Below, piece after piece: positions 1-10,414 of a stretch of 64,000 nt of DNA. The notes beneath the pieces are model-generated. The model did no database searches. It was given only the letters and a program-made list of their open reading frames with translations, and was not told the origin of the DNA. Where the stretch lies: positions 1 to 64,000 of the forward strand of contig NZ_JAENHM010000087.1 in NCBI RefSeq assembly GCF_016595245.1, written 5' to 3'. The position numbers were made by a program, and so were the translations under genes. This DNA is from Azospirillum endophyticum (GTDB taxonomy: Bacteria; Pseudomonadota; Alphaproteobacteria; Azospirillales; Azospirillaceae). How positions within the stretch are numbered: position 1 is the stretch's first letter; every line of letters begins with the position of its first letter.

Positions 1-115
1 GAACAGCGCCGCAAAAGGCGCCATCCACCGTTCAAGACTGTCTGGAACGGGAGACATGACAGGGCTCCGCTGGTTGGAACCCTGGGGTCAACCCGACTGG
101 AACCAGAGGATCACG

Positions 116-397
116 ATGACCGTGGACGCCATGCTGGAGCGTATCGAGAGCTTCAATCGTGCCCGAGGCGGCGGCGTGACCGTGCGCAAGGTCGCCCGTG
201 GTTACACCCACCTCAGCCAGCGCACCGGTGCCCCTGTCGCGAGGTTCAGGATCACAGGCGACGACGACAAGGTCCAGGTTCTCTGGTGGAACGGCAAACG
301 ATGGGGAGCATCAGGGCCATTCGGCATCGCAACAATGCCGCTCGACCGGGCTCTCCAACACGTCGCAAATGAGCCTCACTTCTGGATACACGCCTGA
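116..397 (+). CDS. small conserved-looking hypothetical protein
   Basis: A 93-residue protein of unknown function. I chose the ATG at 116 because an AGAGG ribosome-binding site lies about 7 bases upstream; the frame is open further upstream to an ATG at 56 without such a site. The sequence mixes basic and aromatic residues: the middle reads RFRITGDDDKVQVLWWNGKRW, suggesting a small beta-rich domain, and the end is an aromatic 'EPHFWIHA'. No signal peptide or membrane segment is visible. It is followed, convergently, by the argG terminator. No family is recognised. Confidence 0.55.
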   Translation: MTVDAMLERIESFNRARGGGVTVRKVARGYTHLSQRTGAPVARFRITGDDDKVQVLWWNGKRWGASGPFGIATMPLDRALQHVANEPHFWIHA

Positions 398-446
398 CGC
401 AAAAACGCAAATTGGCCAAAGTCGAGCTGATCGTTGGTTACGGCAA

Positions 447-481
447 ACGAAAACCCGCCGGCGAGGTATCGCCGGCGGGTT
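447..481 (-). terminator. rho-independent terminator of argG
   Basis: A perfect 13-bp stem (452-464 with 469-481) with a four-base loop is followed on the minus strand by TTTTCG. It lies 36 bases past the argG stop codon. Confidence 0.85.
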
Positions 482-516
482 CGGAACCGTGACCGTACAC
501 AGCTTTGGACGGTGGA

Positions 517-1752
<1,236 letters not shown>

Positions 1753-1813
1753 GGGACTGCTCTTGCAGTAGAGAAAGGTAAGGCGGCGACCGTACGGCCT
1801 TTCCCGCCCGCCT

Positions 1814-3019
1814 TCAAGCCCCCGTGCCCGATCCGGTCTCCGACGCCGCCCTTTCCCGCAGCGCCGCCGCCGCGAAGAGCAGGCAGGCGGCAGCCGCGAA
1901 GAAGGCCAACCCATGCCGGGTCAGCTCCATCGCCGCCCCTGCCAGCACCGGACCGGCGAGCGCGCCGACGCCCCACATCAGCCCCATGGCGGCATAGATG
2001 CCGACCAGCTCCGCCCCCTGGAACCGGCTGCCGACGATCGCCAGCATGATGGTGTAGACGCCGACGAAGGCCCCGCCCCAGACGAACAGAAGCGCGTAGG
2101 TCGCAAGCTCGCTCATCAGCGCGATGGGCCAGACCAGCGCCCCCAGGGCGGCGCAGGCCGCCAGCCCGATCACCAGCGTCAGCCGGTCCATCTTGTCGCC
2201 CAGCCAGCCGATGGGGAGCTGAAGCAGGATGGCGCCGATCATCATGCAGGACATCAGGCTGGTCGCTCCCGTCTCCGACCAGCCGAGCTTGGTGGCGTAG
2301 ATCGCCAGGAAGGACAGGCCGGCGGTTTCGATGGCGGCGTTCAATATGATGGCGCCGATGGCGACCGGCGCCAGCCGGATGAAATGCAGCGGCCCCTGGC
2401 GCGACGGCCGTTCGAACTCCGGCGCCTGGATGCGGGGGGAAGCGACCAGCAACGCCGCGGCGGCGGCCACGCCGGCGCCGGCCAGATAGGGTAGCGCCCC
2501 GCCGGATCCCAGCAGCGACAGCATCAGCGGCCCGAGAGCGAAGCCGGCGGACAGCGCCGCGGTATAGACCGCCATGGCGCGGGCGCGGGTGGCCTCGCCG
2601 CTCAGGCTGTTGGTCCAGGTTTCCGACAGCACGAACAGGGTTTCCGAGGCGGCGCCCAGCAGGATGCGCAGGGGGAACCACATCCAGACCGGGGTGGCGG
2701 GAAACAGGGCGAGCAGCAGGGCCGATCCCAGCAGCGCCAGCACCACCAACCGGCGGATGCCCAGGCGGGCGACGATCCGCGGCAGCAGCACCGCCATCGC
2801 CAGGACGCCCAGCGCGTGCATCGCCGCGTTGGCGCCGATGGTCAAGTCGTCCAGGTTCCGGCGCGACAGGTCCAGCGCAATCAGGGCAGCGCTGAGGCTG
2901 TAGGTCAGCCCGAACATCATCGCCGTGGCGATCACGGCGGCGCGCGACAGCAGGCCGCCTTCATCCCGTGCCGGGGGCGGCGGTGCGCTTGTACCCGCAG
3001 TATGGTGCGTATCGGTCAT
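1814..3019 (-). CDS. MFS transporter (YcaD-like)
   Basis: A 401-residue integral membrane protein of the major facilitator superfamily with about 12 hydrophobic segments. The first half contains the loop '[15 protein letters not shown]' and the second half '[15 protein letters not shown]', the paired A-motif-like loops of MFS proteins. The layout resembles the YcaD group of small-solute exporters; the substrate cannot be told. Its start codon overlaps the stop of the upstream HdeD-like gene by four bases (ATGA at 3016-3019), so the two are translationally coupled and probably work at the same membrane. Confidence 0.85.
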   Translation of the reverse strand: MTDTHHTAGTSAPPPPARDEGGLLSRAAVIATAMMFGLTYSLSAALIALDLSRRNLDDLTIGANAAMHALGVLAMAVLLPRIVARLGIRRLVVLALLGSALLLALFPATPVWMWFPLRILLGAASETLFVLSETWTNSLSGEATRARAMAVYTAALSAGFALGPLMLSLLGSGGALPYLAGAGVAAAAALLVASPRIQAPEFERPSRQGPLHFIRLAPVAIGAIILNAAIETAGLSFLAIYATKLGWSETGATSLMSCMMIGAILLQLPIGWLGDKMDRLTLVIGLAACAALGALVWPIALMSELATYALLFVWGGAFVGVYTIMLAIVGSRFQGAELVGIYAAMGLMWGVGALAGPVLAGAAMELTRHGLAFFAAAACLLFAAAALRERAASETGSGTGA

Positions 3020-4374
3020 GACGGCTGCGTGTCCAGTTGATCGCCCGGTTCGCCCGCCTGCGGCCGGCCGCGCAGCTGGCCGAGAAAGCCCGCGAGCCGC
3101 CGGTTCCAGGAGCGGCCGGGGCGGTCGACGACGCGGGCAAGCGCCGCCGCATAGTCCAGCACGAAGCCCGGGGTCCAGCTCATCGCATCGGCGCGGCTGC
3201 GGATCAGCGAGGCCACCCAGATGTCGGGATCCATCAGCAGGCGCAGCAGACGCAGCCAGGGGGAGCGGCTGGCCATCGTCCCTTCCAGCGCGGCGTCCAG
3301 CGCCGCGGCGACGACGACCGAGCAGTTCCGGTTGGCGAGGTTGTAGGTGTTGTCCTGCCGGTAGCCGGCCCAGAAGGCCCGCAGGCGCCGCGGATCGTAG
3401 GTCCACAGCTCCACGCCGGCATCGGCCGGGCACCAATCGGCGACCTCCGCCTCGTAGGATGGCAGGAAGCGGCCGGGCACGTCGTTCTCGGCGCCGGTGC
3501 GCAGCGCGGTCACGAAGCTGACGGCGGACCGGTCGACCTCGGTCGCCGGGTAGTGGCTGATATAGAGGTCGGGCGCCAGATCCAGGGCCGAATGCCCGGT
3601 GGACACCACGCCGTTGCGGTCGATGGCGGCGATGTAGCGGTCGATCACCAGCCGCCTGTCCAGCGGCGCCGTGGCCGAGGCGACCGGCGTCCACACCCGC
3701 ACCACCAGGGGCCGGTCGCGCCGGCCCGCCGGCTCCTGGCCGTCGCCCACCAGCACCGGCGCGTTGTCGTACCAGCCCCGCCCGGAAAAGATCGGCAGGT
3801 TGAGGATCGCCGCCTCGTCCTCCAGACTGCGCAGCATCGTCCCCAGCCGCAGCAGAAGCCAGCCCGACAGGCCGATGAGCAAGCCGATGCACAGCGGCGT
3901 GTTGCGGTCGGACGGCAGCGGCCATTCCGCCAGCATCATCGCCGCCAGGCCCAGTTCCGCCAGCGCGCAAAGAACCAGGACCCGCCAAATCCGCACCCGG
4001 AACACCACCGCGGCACCTGCGCGGTTCATCCCGTCGAGCACCAGCACCGCGGCGAGGGGCAGCGCCAGGGTCCAGCCGCTCAGCAGCGGAGAAGCCAGCA
4101 GCAGCATGCCGGCGAAGATCGCCAGCACCGCGCGCGCCACGGCGAAACGCCGGTCCGCTCCCGGCGCGGCGGACAGGGCCATCATCAGGGTGACGGTACC
4201 TGCCGCCGTCAAGACCAGACCCAGGGCAGCATGGATGGCCTGGGTCAGTCCGTTCGACAGGCCAACCGCCAGCGCCAGACCCAGCCCCATCAACAGCAGC
4301 CCGAGCAGGACGATGACATACCAGCGCGACCGGAAGGCGCGGGGGCCGATCAGCAGAAACGCGAGTTTCAGCAT
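3016..4374 (-). CDS. HdeD-like membrane protein with C-terminal papain-like (permuted NlpC/P60 or DUF4105-like) domain
   Basis: A 452-residue two-part protein. Residues 1-180 hold about six closely spaced hydrophobic helices in the style of HdeD/DUF308 acid-stress membrane proteins. Residues 200-450 form a soluble domain with a histidine in 'TGHSALDLAP' (H261) and a cysteine in 'NLANRNCSVVV' (C351). That His-before-Cys order is typical of permuted papain-fold amidases and DUF4105-type proteins. I infer a membrane-anchored hydrolase, perhaps acting on cell-envelope peptides or lipids; no substrate can be named. The start at 4374 (MLKLAFLLIG) is preferred over an upstream ATG at 4434 because it opens directly into a membrane segment. 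Coupled by ATGA to the MFS gene. Confidence 0.65.
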   Translation of the reverse strand: MLKLAFLLIGPRAFRSRWYVIVLLGLLLMGLGLALAVGLSNGLTQAIHAALGLVLTAAGTVTLMMALSAAPGADRRFAVARAVLAIFAGMLLLASPLLSGWTLALPLAAVLVLDGMNRAGAAVVFRVRIWRVLVLCALAELGLAAMMLAEWPLPSDRNTPLCIGLLIGLSGWLLLRLGTMLRSLEDEAAILNLPIFSGRGWYDNAPVLVGDGQEPAGRRDRPLVVRVWTPVASATAPLDRRLVIDRYIAAIDRNGVVSTGHSALDLAPDLYISHYPATEVDRSAVSFVTALRTGAENDVPGRFLPSYEAEVADWCPADAGVELWTYDPRRLRAFWAGYRQDNTYNLANRNCSVVVAAALDAALEGTMASRSPWLRLLRLLMDPDIWVASLIRSRADAMSWTPGFVLDYAAALARVVDRPGRSWNRRLAGFLGQLRGRPQAGEPGDQLDTQPS

Positions 4375-4508
4375 CGTTTCGCCAAAATCGGAAGAAACAC
4401 GGGTCCGTGCGTCTCCAGACTGGTGATCCTGCAATCGGTTTCTGTCAACGATGGCATCGGCGCCGGCACCGCTTCGCCGACGCGGTTCCTACCGAAGACT
4501 GCAAATGG

Positions 4509-5036
4509 TTACTCAATCTTCTCGCCGGCATAGGTGCCCCAGAAGTCGGCGCGCTTCATCCAGCCGCGATAGCCTTTCACATCGACCTCGCACCAATCTT
4601 CGCGACACTTCTTCAGCGAGCCGATGACGCCGGGTTCGGCCCGGGCCACCACGGCGCTGTCACCGCGCGGCGCCTCGTGGATCGGGCGGGTCTGGCCGAC
4701 GATCAGCACGCCGCGCCGGCCCGACAGGGCGCTCTGGTGCACCCAGCCTTCCGCCCCCTCCCAGTCGCGGATGCGGCGCCAGGTATCGAATTCCTGGATG
4801 ATCTCCACCGGCATGTCCTTGCGCCGGAAGACCCATTCGATGGGATAGCTGCCGTTGGGACCGGAACGCAGGTTCACCTCGCCGACGCGCACGGTGACGA
4901 AGCGGGGGATCGGCAGGCCCGAGGCGTGGGTCGGGTCCTTGCTTTCCGCGGCGAGCGCCGTGCCGCCGCCGGCCGCGACAAGCCCCACCCCCATGAGCAG
5001 AGCCAGGGAGGCGAGGACGGAGCGGCGGACAGGCAT
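4509..5036 (-). CDS. secreted SH3-domain protein
   Basis: A 175-residue exported protein. An N-terminal signal peptide (MPVRRSVLASLALLMG, cleavage near 'ALAAES', residue 30) is followed by two bacterial SH3-like modules: one with the signature 'VNLRSGPNGSYPIEWVFRR' (about 54-72) and a second with 'PIHEAPRGDSAVVARAEPG'. Such modules bind peptidoglycan or proteins in the periplasm, and this architecture is common in alphaproteobacteria near the divergent 2-hydroxyacid dehydrogenase gene. It has two cysteines (KKCREDWCEVD) that could form a disulfide. The start at 5036 is the only methionine that gives a clean signal peptide. Confidence 0.85.
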   Translation of the reverse strand: MPVRRSVLASLALLMGVGLVAAGGGTALAAESKDPTHASGLPIPRFVTVRVGEVNLRSGPNGSYPIEWVFRRKDMPVEIIQEFDTWRRIRDWEGAEGWVHQSALSGRRGVLIVGQTRPIHEAPRGDSAVVARAEPGVIGSLKKCREDWCEVDVKGYRGWMKRADFWGTYAGEKIE

Positions 5037-5283
5037 GGCGGCACCGGAGCTGGCGAAGGGGGAAAACCGGGCCGCACTATAGAGACCACCCGTTCGATAG
5101 GGCAAGCGCCGCCACCCCCGATTGGAGGGTGCGATCGCAGGCTGCAATCGCCTTGCCGCAGGGCGGGCTTCCGCGAGGGACTTCTGGACAGTCCCACGAC
5201 CGCTTGGTATGGCAACCATGGACCGGAGCAGCCGCGCAGAACCTTGAGGGCAGGCGGGCCGGGGCAAGGGAGGACCAGCACCG

Positions 5284-6273
5284 ATGACCGACAAGAAGAA
5301 GCCGCTCGTTGTCGTCACCCGCAAGCTGCCGGACGTCATCGAGACGCGGATGATGGAGCTGTTCGACACCCGGCTCAATCCGGACGACGTGCCGCTCACC
5401 TCCGCCCAGATCCAGGATGCGATGGCCGTCGCCGACGTGCTGGTGCCCACCGTCACCGACCGCATCGACCGCGCGCTGATCGAAGCCGCCGGGCCGCAGC
5501 TGCGGCTGATCGCCTCCTTCGGCACCGGCGTCGACCACATCGACCTGAAGGCGGCGCGAGAGCGCGGCATCACCGTCACCAACACCCCCGGCGTCCTGAC
5601 CGAGGACACCGCCGACATGACCATGGCCCTGCTGCTGTCCACCGCGCGCCGCGTGGCGGAGGGCGAGCGGCTGGTCCGCTCCGGCCAGTGGACCGGCTGG
5701 GGCCCGACCACCATGCTGGGCCACCGCATCAGCGGCAAGCGGCTGGGAATCCTGGGCATGGGCCGCATCGGTTCGGCGCTCGCCAAGCGCGCGCGCGCGT
5801 TCGGCATGTCGATCCACTACCACAACCGCCGCCGCGTCCATCCGGAGTTGGAGCAGGAGTTGGAGGCGACCTACTGGTCCAGCCTGGATCAGATGCTGGC
5901 CCGGATGGACATCGTGTCGATCAACTGCCCGCACACGCCGGCCACCTATCATCTGCTGTCGGAACGCCGGCTGAAGCTGCTGCGCCCGCACTGCTACATC
6001 GTCAACACCTCGCGCGGCGAAGTGATCGACGAGGTGGCGCTGACCCGCATGCTGTCGAAGGGCGAGATCGCCGGTGCCGGGCTGGACGTGTTCGAGCATG
6101 AGCCGGCGGTCAACCCGAAGCTCCTGCGGCTGGACAACGTCGTCCTGCTGCCGCACATGGGCTCCGCCACCATCGAGGGCCGGATCGACATGGGCGAGAA
6201 GGTGGTGATCAACATCAAGACCTTCGCCGACGGCCACGCCCCGCCCGATCGCGTCCTGGAAGCGCTGCTGTAA
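5284..6273 (+). CDS. D-2-hydroxyacid dehydrogenase (glyoxylate reductase-like)
   Basis: A 329-residue NAD(P)-dependent dehydrogenase that should interconvert a 2-keto acid and its D-2-hydroxy acid; the sequence is closest in style to glyoxylate/hydroxypyruvate reductases (GyaR/GhrA-type). The nucleotide-binding loop GMGRIG is at 158-163. The catalytic triad is R244 (NTSRGE), E273 (EHEP) and H291 (LPHMG). 'SFGTGVDHID' at 78-87 is the substrate-loop signature. GGGAGGACCAGCACCG upstream supplies a ribosome-binding site. It is divergent from the SH3 gene and convergent with marR, from which it is separated by a hairpin at 6287-6307. Confidence 0.93.
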   Translation: MTDKKKPLVVVTRKLPDVIETRMMELFDTRLNPDDVPLTSAQIQDAMAVADVLVPTVTDRIDRALIEAAGPQLRLIASFGTGVDHIDLKAARERGITVTNTPGVLTEDTADMTMALLLSTARRVAEGERLVRSGQWTGWGPTTMLGHRISGKRLGILGMGRIGSALAKRARAFGMSIHYHNRRRVHPELEQELEATYWSSLDQMLARMDIVSINCPHTPATYHLLSERRLKLLRPHCYIVNTSRGEVIDEVALTRMLSKGEIAGAGLDVFEHEPAVNPKLLRLDNVVLLPHMGSATIEGRIDMGEKVVINIKTFADGHAPPDRVLEALL

Positions 6274-6286
6274 GCGACGCCGGCGT

Positions 6287-6307
6287 CGGGGAGGTCGTCC
6301 TCCCCCG
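6287..6307. terminator. bidirectional hairpin between convergent genes
   Basis: CGGGGAGG, a four-base loop, then CCTCCCCCG, lying between the dehydrogenase stop and the marR stop; a second palindrome (GACGCCGGCGTC) precedes it. No long T run is present. Confidence 0.5.
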
Positions 6308-6327
6308 CCGATGGGCAACGGGGCCGT

Positions 6328-6786
6328 TCAGGGTGCGGAGGCTTCCAGCGCAGCAACCTCCAGCGCCGGCACCTCCTGCAACTCCGCCTGCAGTCTTGCC
6401 TTGGCGGCTGCGGCCAGTGCCTCGTCGGCCTGGATGCGGGCCATGTCGTCCGACGTGACGGCACCGGCGGCGATCACCAGCTCGGCGAAGTCGGAAAGAT
6501 AGACGCTGCCCTTGACGGTGCGCTGGACCAGCACGTTGCGCTTGTCCTCCGCATCGCGCTTGCGCTTGACGAAGCCCAGCACCGAGAGGCGGTCGAGCGC
6601 ACGGGTCACTGCCGGCTTGGAGATGTTCAGCAGCGATGCGAGGCCGCGCACGGTGTGCGGCGGATCGGTCAGATAGACCTGGAGAAGGATCGCCAGCTGC
6701 CGCGCCGACAGGTCCGGCGCGTCCTTGCGGACGCTGGCGACCAGCGCGGTGCGCCATAACCCGAGCGCCTTGAGGTTCCGTGCCAT
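6328..6786 (-). CDS. MarR-family transcriptional regulator
   Basis: A 152-residue DNA-binding protein. The winged helix-turn-helix is clear: 'HTVRGLASLLNISKPAVTRALDRLSVLGFVKRKRDAEDKRNVLVQRT' spans about residues 44-90, with the basic wing 'RDAEDKRN'. MarR proteins bind as dimers to short palindromes and are released by small ligands. The helices at both ends should form the dimer interface; the alanine-rich tail is longer than usual. The target and ligand are unknown; it could control the convergent dehydrogenase gene or itself. Confidence 0.88.
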   Translation of the reverse strand: MARNLKALGLWRTALVASVRKDAPDLSARQLAILLQVYLTDPPHTVRGLASLLNISKPAVTRALDRLSVLGFVKRKRDAEDKRNVLVQRTVKGSVYLSDFAELVIAAGAVTSDDMARIQADEALAAAAKARLQAELQEVPALEVAALEASAP

Positions 6787-6919
6787 GCCTCCCCCCGGAA
6801 AGCCGCGCCCGGTTCCGCAACCGCAGCACGCGCCGCAAAGTGTCGCTTACCCGAACGATGCAGGCAAGACTTTCGCGTTCGCCATGCGGGTCCACCGATC
6901 AGGGGCCGCTGCGGAGAGC

Positions 6920-6955
6920 GACACCCTGCCGGACGCTTCAGGCCGGCAGGGTGTC
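6920..6955 (-). terminator. strong hairpin, probable original terminator of the LprI-type gene
   Basis: A perfect 13-bp stem GACACCCTGCCGG / CCGGCAGGGTGTC (6920-6932 with 6943-6955). The ~160-bp repeat 6958-7118 lies exactly between this hairpin and the stop codon of the gene at 7126. A T run is weak on both strands. Confidence 0.5.
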
Positions 6956-6957
6956 TT

Positions 6958-7118
6958 ATACCAATGCCGGAAAGTTCCGACCTTTGGTCGGCACTTTCCG
7001 GCCCCTCAGACGCCGGGCGGCCCGCTTCCGCGGGCCTTGGCTTTGCGGGCATGTGCCCGCGCGGCCGCAGTCGCGGCCGTACCAGAGCCGAAAAGTCGAA
7101 ACTTTTCGACTCTGGTAT
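6958..7118 (-). repeat. multi-hairpin interspersed repeat, copy A
   Basis: 161 bp nearly identical to 59612-59767 (opposite strand), with only a few differences. Read in the sense of the upstream gene it folds into about five consecutive hairpins, the first being AGAGTCGAAAAGT-TTCG-ACTTTTCGGCTCT. The ends are imperfect inverted repeats (ATACCA.../...TGGTAT), like a MITE or a REP cluster. It begins 7 bases after the stop codon of the gene at 7126 and ends just before that gene's terminator-like hairpin. Confidence 0.85.
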
Positions 7119-7125
7119 TAGCGGC

Positions 7126-8682
7126 CTATTTCGCCTCGCGTTTCAGCACCACCGGCTTGGCCGTGCCGGCGACCAGCAGATTGCCGCCGGCCAGCGGGAC
7201 GACGGTCAGGCCGTCGCCGGTCGCGGAGACCGCGGCCAGGCTGGCCGCCTGCTTGGCGGCGTTGGGAGCAAGCTTGACATCCTTCGGGATCTGCTTGGCA
7301 TCGAAGGAGGCTTCCTCCCCCTGGCCGGCGAGGCTGTAGTCGCCGCACTCGCTGCCGACGCAGATGGTGGCCTCGTCGATCCGCGCCTTCCCGGCGGCGC
7401 CGGCGAAGGGCGTGCCCTCCGCTCCGCCGCCGCTCCAGCTCCAGTTGCCGCGCGCCCAGTCGGGGATGCGGGTGTCCTTCTGGACCTCCAGAGTGTCGGC
7501 GATCAGGCCGACGCTGCTGGTCAACCCCTGGGCGGCCACCGCTTCCGCCACCCGGCGGGCCTCCGCCGTGCCCATGCCGTAGCGGGTGGCGATCTGCGGC
7601 GTCCAGCCCGTCACCGCCGCATCGACCGCCTTGCGCAGGCGCTCGCCCCAGCCGGGGGCAATCCAGCGCGGGTTGGACCAGCCGGCGGTGTCCTTGACCA
7701 GCGTGGTCAGTTCCGGCGCGTCGGCGACGAACAGGCGCGGGTCGACGGCCGACTTCATGCGGTCGATGCCCATCTGGCGGTAGGTGGCGAAGCGGATGGT
7801 GCCGGTGAGAGTGGAGGCCGCATCCAGCATCGGGGCGAACAGGTCGTCCACCGCCTTCCAGGCCGGCGAGGCGAGCAGGGCATTGTCGTCTGCACAGGCG
7901 GGATGGGCACCGAAATTGTCGCGGGTGCTGCCATAGAGCGGCTCCATCGCCTTCCAGGCCGCCGCGCCGCGCCGCTCCATCACCGAACAGGGCCATGCCA
8001 TCTCCACATCGTCGCTGACGACGCGCAGGGCGGTGAGGAAGCCTTCGTCGGTGGCGAGATCGCCGCCGGCCGCAATCTCGCGGGCATAGGAATCGTCGAT
8101 GCCGGCGATGGCCTCGCGCAGCAGCGCATCCGCCTTGGCGCGGTCGGGGGAAGGGCCGAAGCGCAGCAGATAGGCGCTCCACCCCTTGCCCAGCCCGCCG
8201 CGGATCTCGGCCAGCCGCTTGGCGGCGCCGGCCGGGTCGTTGGCGATGCCGTCGACGACCGACGACACCGCGGCGACCGCCTTGGGCATCGACTCGGACA
8301 GCGCGGTGCGCCGGGCGTCCAGCACCGGGCCGAGACAGGCGCCGGGGGAGGGCGCCGTCGCACATTGGTTGCGCTGGGTCAGCCATGCCCGCTGCTCCGT
8401 CCGCAGCCGGTCGCGGTCGGCGGTGCCGGACAGATCCTGCAGAGCCTTGTAGGCGTCGGCGATCTCGCGGTCGGCATCGGCCAGCTTGGGATCGGCGCAG
8501 ATCGCCTTTTCCACCGGCGTGGAAGCCGCCTTGCAGTCGAAGGAGGGTTCCGCCCGCGCGGCACCGCCCGCGACCATGACCGAGACGGCCAGCGCCACCC
8601 CCGCGAGCACCGCACCGCCGACCGATCGGTTGCCGGATCGCTTTCCGATATCTTTCCGGTTCATCTCTGCCCGGCCCATCAT
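7126..8682 (-). CDS. secreted LprI/DUF1311-domain protein
   Basis: A 518-residue exported protein. After a basic N terminus and a hydrophobic segment (residues ~22-42, ending 'GGAARAEPS') comes an LprI (lysozyme-inhibitor-like, DUF1311) module: 'FDCKAASTPVEKAICADPKLADADREIADAYKAL', with further cysteines in 'NQCATAPSPGACLG'. LprI modules sit in the envelope. The remaining ~380 residues are not recognised. GGGAG precedes tandem ATG codons at 8682 and 8679; another ATG at 8664 is possible. Immediately downstream lies repeat copy A. Confidence 0.75.
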   Translation of the reverse strand: MMGRAEMNRKDIGKRSGNRSVGGAVLAGVALAVSVMVAGGAARAEPSFDCKAASTPVEKAICADPKLADADREIADAYKALQDLSGTADRDRLRTEQRAWLTQRNQCATAPSPGACLGPVLDARRTALSESMPKAVAAVSSVVDGIANDPAGAAKRLAEIRGGLGKGWSAYLLRFGPSPDRAKADALLREAIAGIDDSYAREIAAGGDLATDEGFLTALRVVSDDVEMAWPCSVMERRGAAAWKAMEPLYGSTRDNFGAHPACADDNALLASPAWKAVDDLFAPMLDAASTLTGTIRFATYRQMGIDRMKSAVDPRLFVADAPELTTLVKDTAGWSNPRWIAPGWGERLRKAVDAAVTGWTPQIATRYGMGTAEARRVAEAVAAQGLTSSVGLIADTLEVQKDTRIPDWARGNWSWSGGGAEGTPFAGAAGKARIDEATICVGSECGDYSLAGQGEEASFDAKQIPKDVKLAPNAAKQAASLAAVSATGDGLTVVPLAGGNLLVAGTAKPVVLKREAK

Positions 8683-8768
8683 GTCTCCCTGGGACTGTGA
8701 CCTGGGGAAGATACGGAATCCGACGGGGCTTGTCCTCTGCCGCTGCGGCGGCCCGGGAGGAATGTCAC

Positions 8769-9413
8769 TCAAAGAAACGCCATGGCGACGGCGGCGAAAT
8801 GGCAGCCGGCGGCGGCAAGGACCATCAGGTGCCAGACCGCGTTGTTGTAGGGCATCCGGTCCATCAGGTGGAAGACGACGCCGACGGTGTAGAGCAGGCC
8901 GCCGGCGATCAGCAGCCGCAGGGCCGACGCCGACAGCGCCGATCCCAGGGGTTCGAGCGCGGTGACGACCGCCCAGCCGAGTCCGAGATAGAGCGCCAGC
9001 CCCAAGCGATGGAAGCGGCCCGGAAAGCGCAGCTTCAATGCGGCGCCGAAGGCGGCCCCGCCCCAGACGGCTCCCCCCAGTCCGATCCCCTGGCCCAGCC
9101 CCAGCGTGAAGGGCGTGTAGGTGCCGGCGATCATCACGAAGATCATGGCATGGTCGATCCGCCGCAGCAGCGCCTTGCCGAATCCGGGTGGGGCGAGGTT
9201 GTAGGCGGCCGACGCCGTCAGCATTCCCACCAACCCCAGCCCGTAGATGGTCAGCGCCCATGCCGTGTGCAGCGGGACGGTGCCGGAGAACACGCCGGCA
9301 TTCAGCAGCCAGATGAAGCCGGCGATGCCCGCAGTGACCCCGACAGCATGAACGACCGCATCCGCCCGCCGTTCACCGACGCTGTAGACGGGAAACTGGT
9401 GGGCATCCGGCAT
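8769..9413 (-). CDS. hemolysin III (HlyIII/YqfA)-family membrane protein
   Basis: A 214-residue protein with seven hydrophobic segments in the PAQR/HlyIII pattern. The family histidines and acidic residues are visible: 'DAVVHAVG' in helix 1, 'IDHAMIFVMIAGTYTPF' in the third segment, and 'NNAVWHLMVLAAAGCHFAAV' at the C terminus, the zinc-site signature. The cellular role of the bacterial members is uncertain (membrane homeostasis). The start at 9413 (MPDAHQFPVYSVGERRAD) fits the family; an upstream ATG at 9476 has no good ribosome-binding site. Confidence 0.88.
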   Translation of the reverse strand: MPDAHQFPVYSVGERRADAVVHAVGVTAGIAGFIWLLNAGVFSGTVPLHTAWALTIYGLGLVGMLTASAAYNLAPPGFGKALLRRIDHAMIFVMIAGTYTPFTLGLGQGIGLGGAVWGGAAFGAALKLRFPGRFHRLGLALYLGLGWAVVTALEPLGSALSASALRLLIAGGLLYTVGVVFHLMDRMPYNNAVWHLMVLAAAGCHFAAVAMAFL

Positions 9414-9596
9414 CGGTACACTGCCTCGGTCGACGTGAGGGAAAGCCGCCGTGGGACCGGGGCTTGCGTCGAACATGGTGTGCCGGCTGCGGCGGCGCCA
9501 CGGGGCCTGCCCGATGGTGGAATTTCGGCAGCCGGTGCTTCGGCTAACCGCTATGCCGAACGAACCGGCCCCTTCACCCCGTCATCCGTCGCGCCG

Positions 9597-9866
9597 TCAT
9601 TCCGCTGCGAAGGCCACGGCAGCCGTCGCGCGGTGGCGCGGCATCGGCTCCGACAGACGGGCGGCGTTGCGGAAGTAGCACAGCGCATAGACGCGGACGC
9701 AGCCGGTGAGGTTGTCGCAGTCCTGGCGTTCGGCTTCGATCTTCGATACCAGCTCGCTCATCGTCATGTTCTCGCGGACGCAGATTTCTTCGAGCGACTC
9801 CCATTCGACCGGCATCAGCTTCATGCTGGTCCGCTTGCCGTTCACCCTGATGTTGCGCATGTGCAT
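9597..9866 (-). CDS. ribbon-helix-helix domain protein
   Basis: An 89-residue protein starting MHMRNIRVNGKRTSMKL. A short beta strand followed by 'WESLEEICVRENMTMSELVSKIEAERQD' is the ribbon-helix-helix DNA-binding fold of a group widespread in Rhodospirillales. The C-terminal part 'GCVRVYALCYFRNAARL' is characteristic of that group. It probably binds DNA as a dimer, but its target is unknown. GGAGGG lies 11-16 bases upstream of the ATG at 9866; a second ATG at 9860 is possible. Confidence 0.8.
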   Translation of the reverse strand: MHMRNIRVNGKRTSMKLMPVEWESLEEICVRENMTMSELVSKIEAERQDCDNLTGCVRVYALCYFRNAARLSEPMPRHRATAAVAFAAE

Positions 9867-10029
9867 GGGGGAGCCCTCCGTTGCTGATGCATAAATGGGT
9901 ATGCGAAATGGCGGGAGGCCTGCTGTGAAGTTTTTCACAGGCGAAGAGAAGGGCGGAGAGCCGGGGACCTGTTCGAGAGGCAGGCGGGACGGCGTCATAC
10001 CGTCCGGCACCATGGGATCGGAGGTCGGC

Positions 10030-10206
10030 ATGACACGCAGCGACGCCTTGCGCGCCATCATAAATGAAGCCGCATCAGCACGTTCCGCCCTGTGCGAGAA
10101 TGAGTTGGTCATCCGGCTGGACAACATCCTCGCCATCGCTCGGGCGGCGCTGGAGGAGCAGGAGGGGGACGAAATGCCGCAGCCGTCGCGGAAACCCGAC
10201 CTATAG
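10030..10206 (+). CDS. small hypothetical protein
   Basis: A 58-residue, mostly helical, acidic protein (MTRSDALRAIINEAASARSA...). The ATG at 10030 is preceded by GGAGGT at a good distance, the main reason for calling it. No domain is recognised. It is divergent from the ribbon-helix-helix gene. Confidence 0.5.
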   Translation: MTRSDALRAIINEAASARSALCENELVIRLDNILAIARAALEEQEGDEMPQPSRKPDL

Positions 10207-10414
10207 AGGGGGCCAAGCTGATCGATGCCGCATCCATCGTCCGGGTCCTCTGCGTCAATTGGTCACTAGCCGTCGTAAGTCCGCACAACTTCGCCGCCCC
10301 ACGCATTGCTGGGCGGGGTAGCTTTTCAGGTGTGCGCCATTGATCGTGCAGGACATCGCAAATCCTGCATGGTCGGCGGAAGGCTCTTCAAACCGAAACA
10401 GGATTTCTCAGCCT

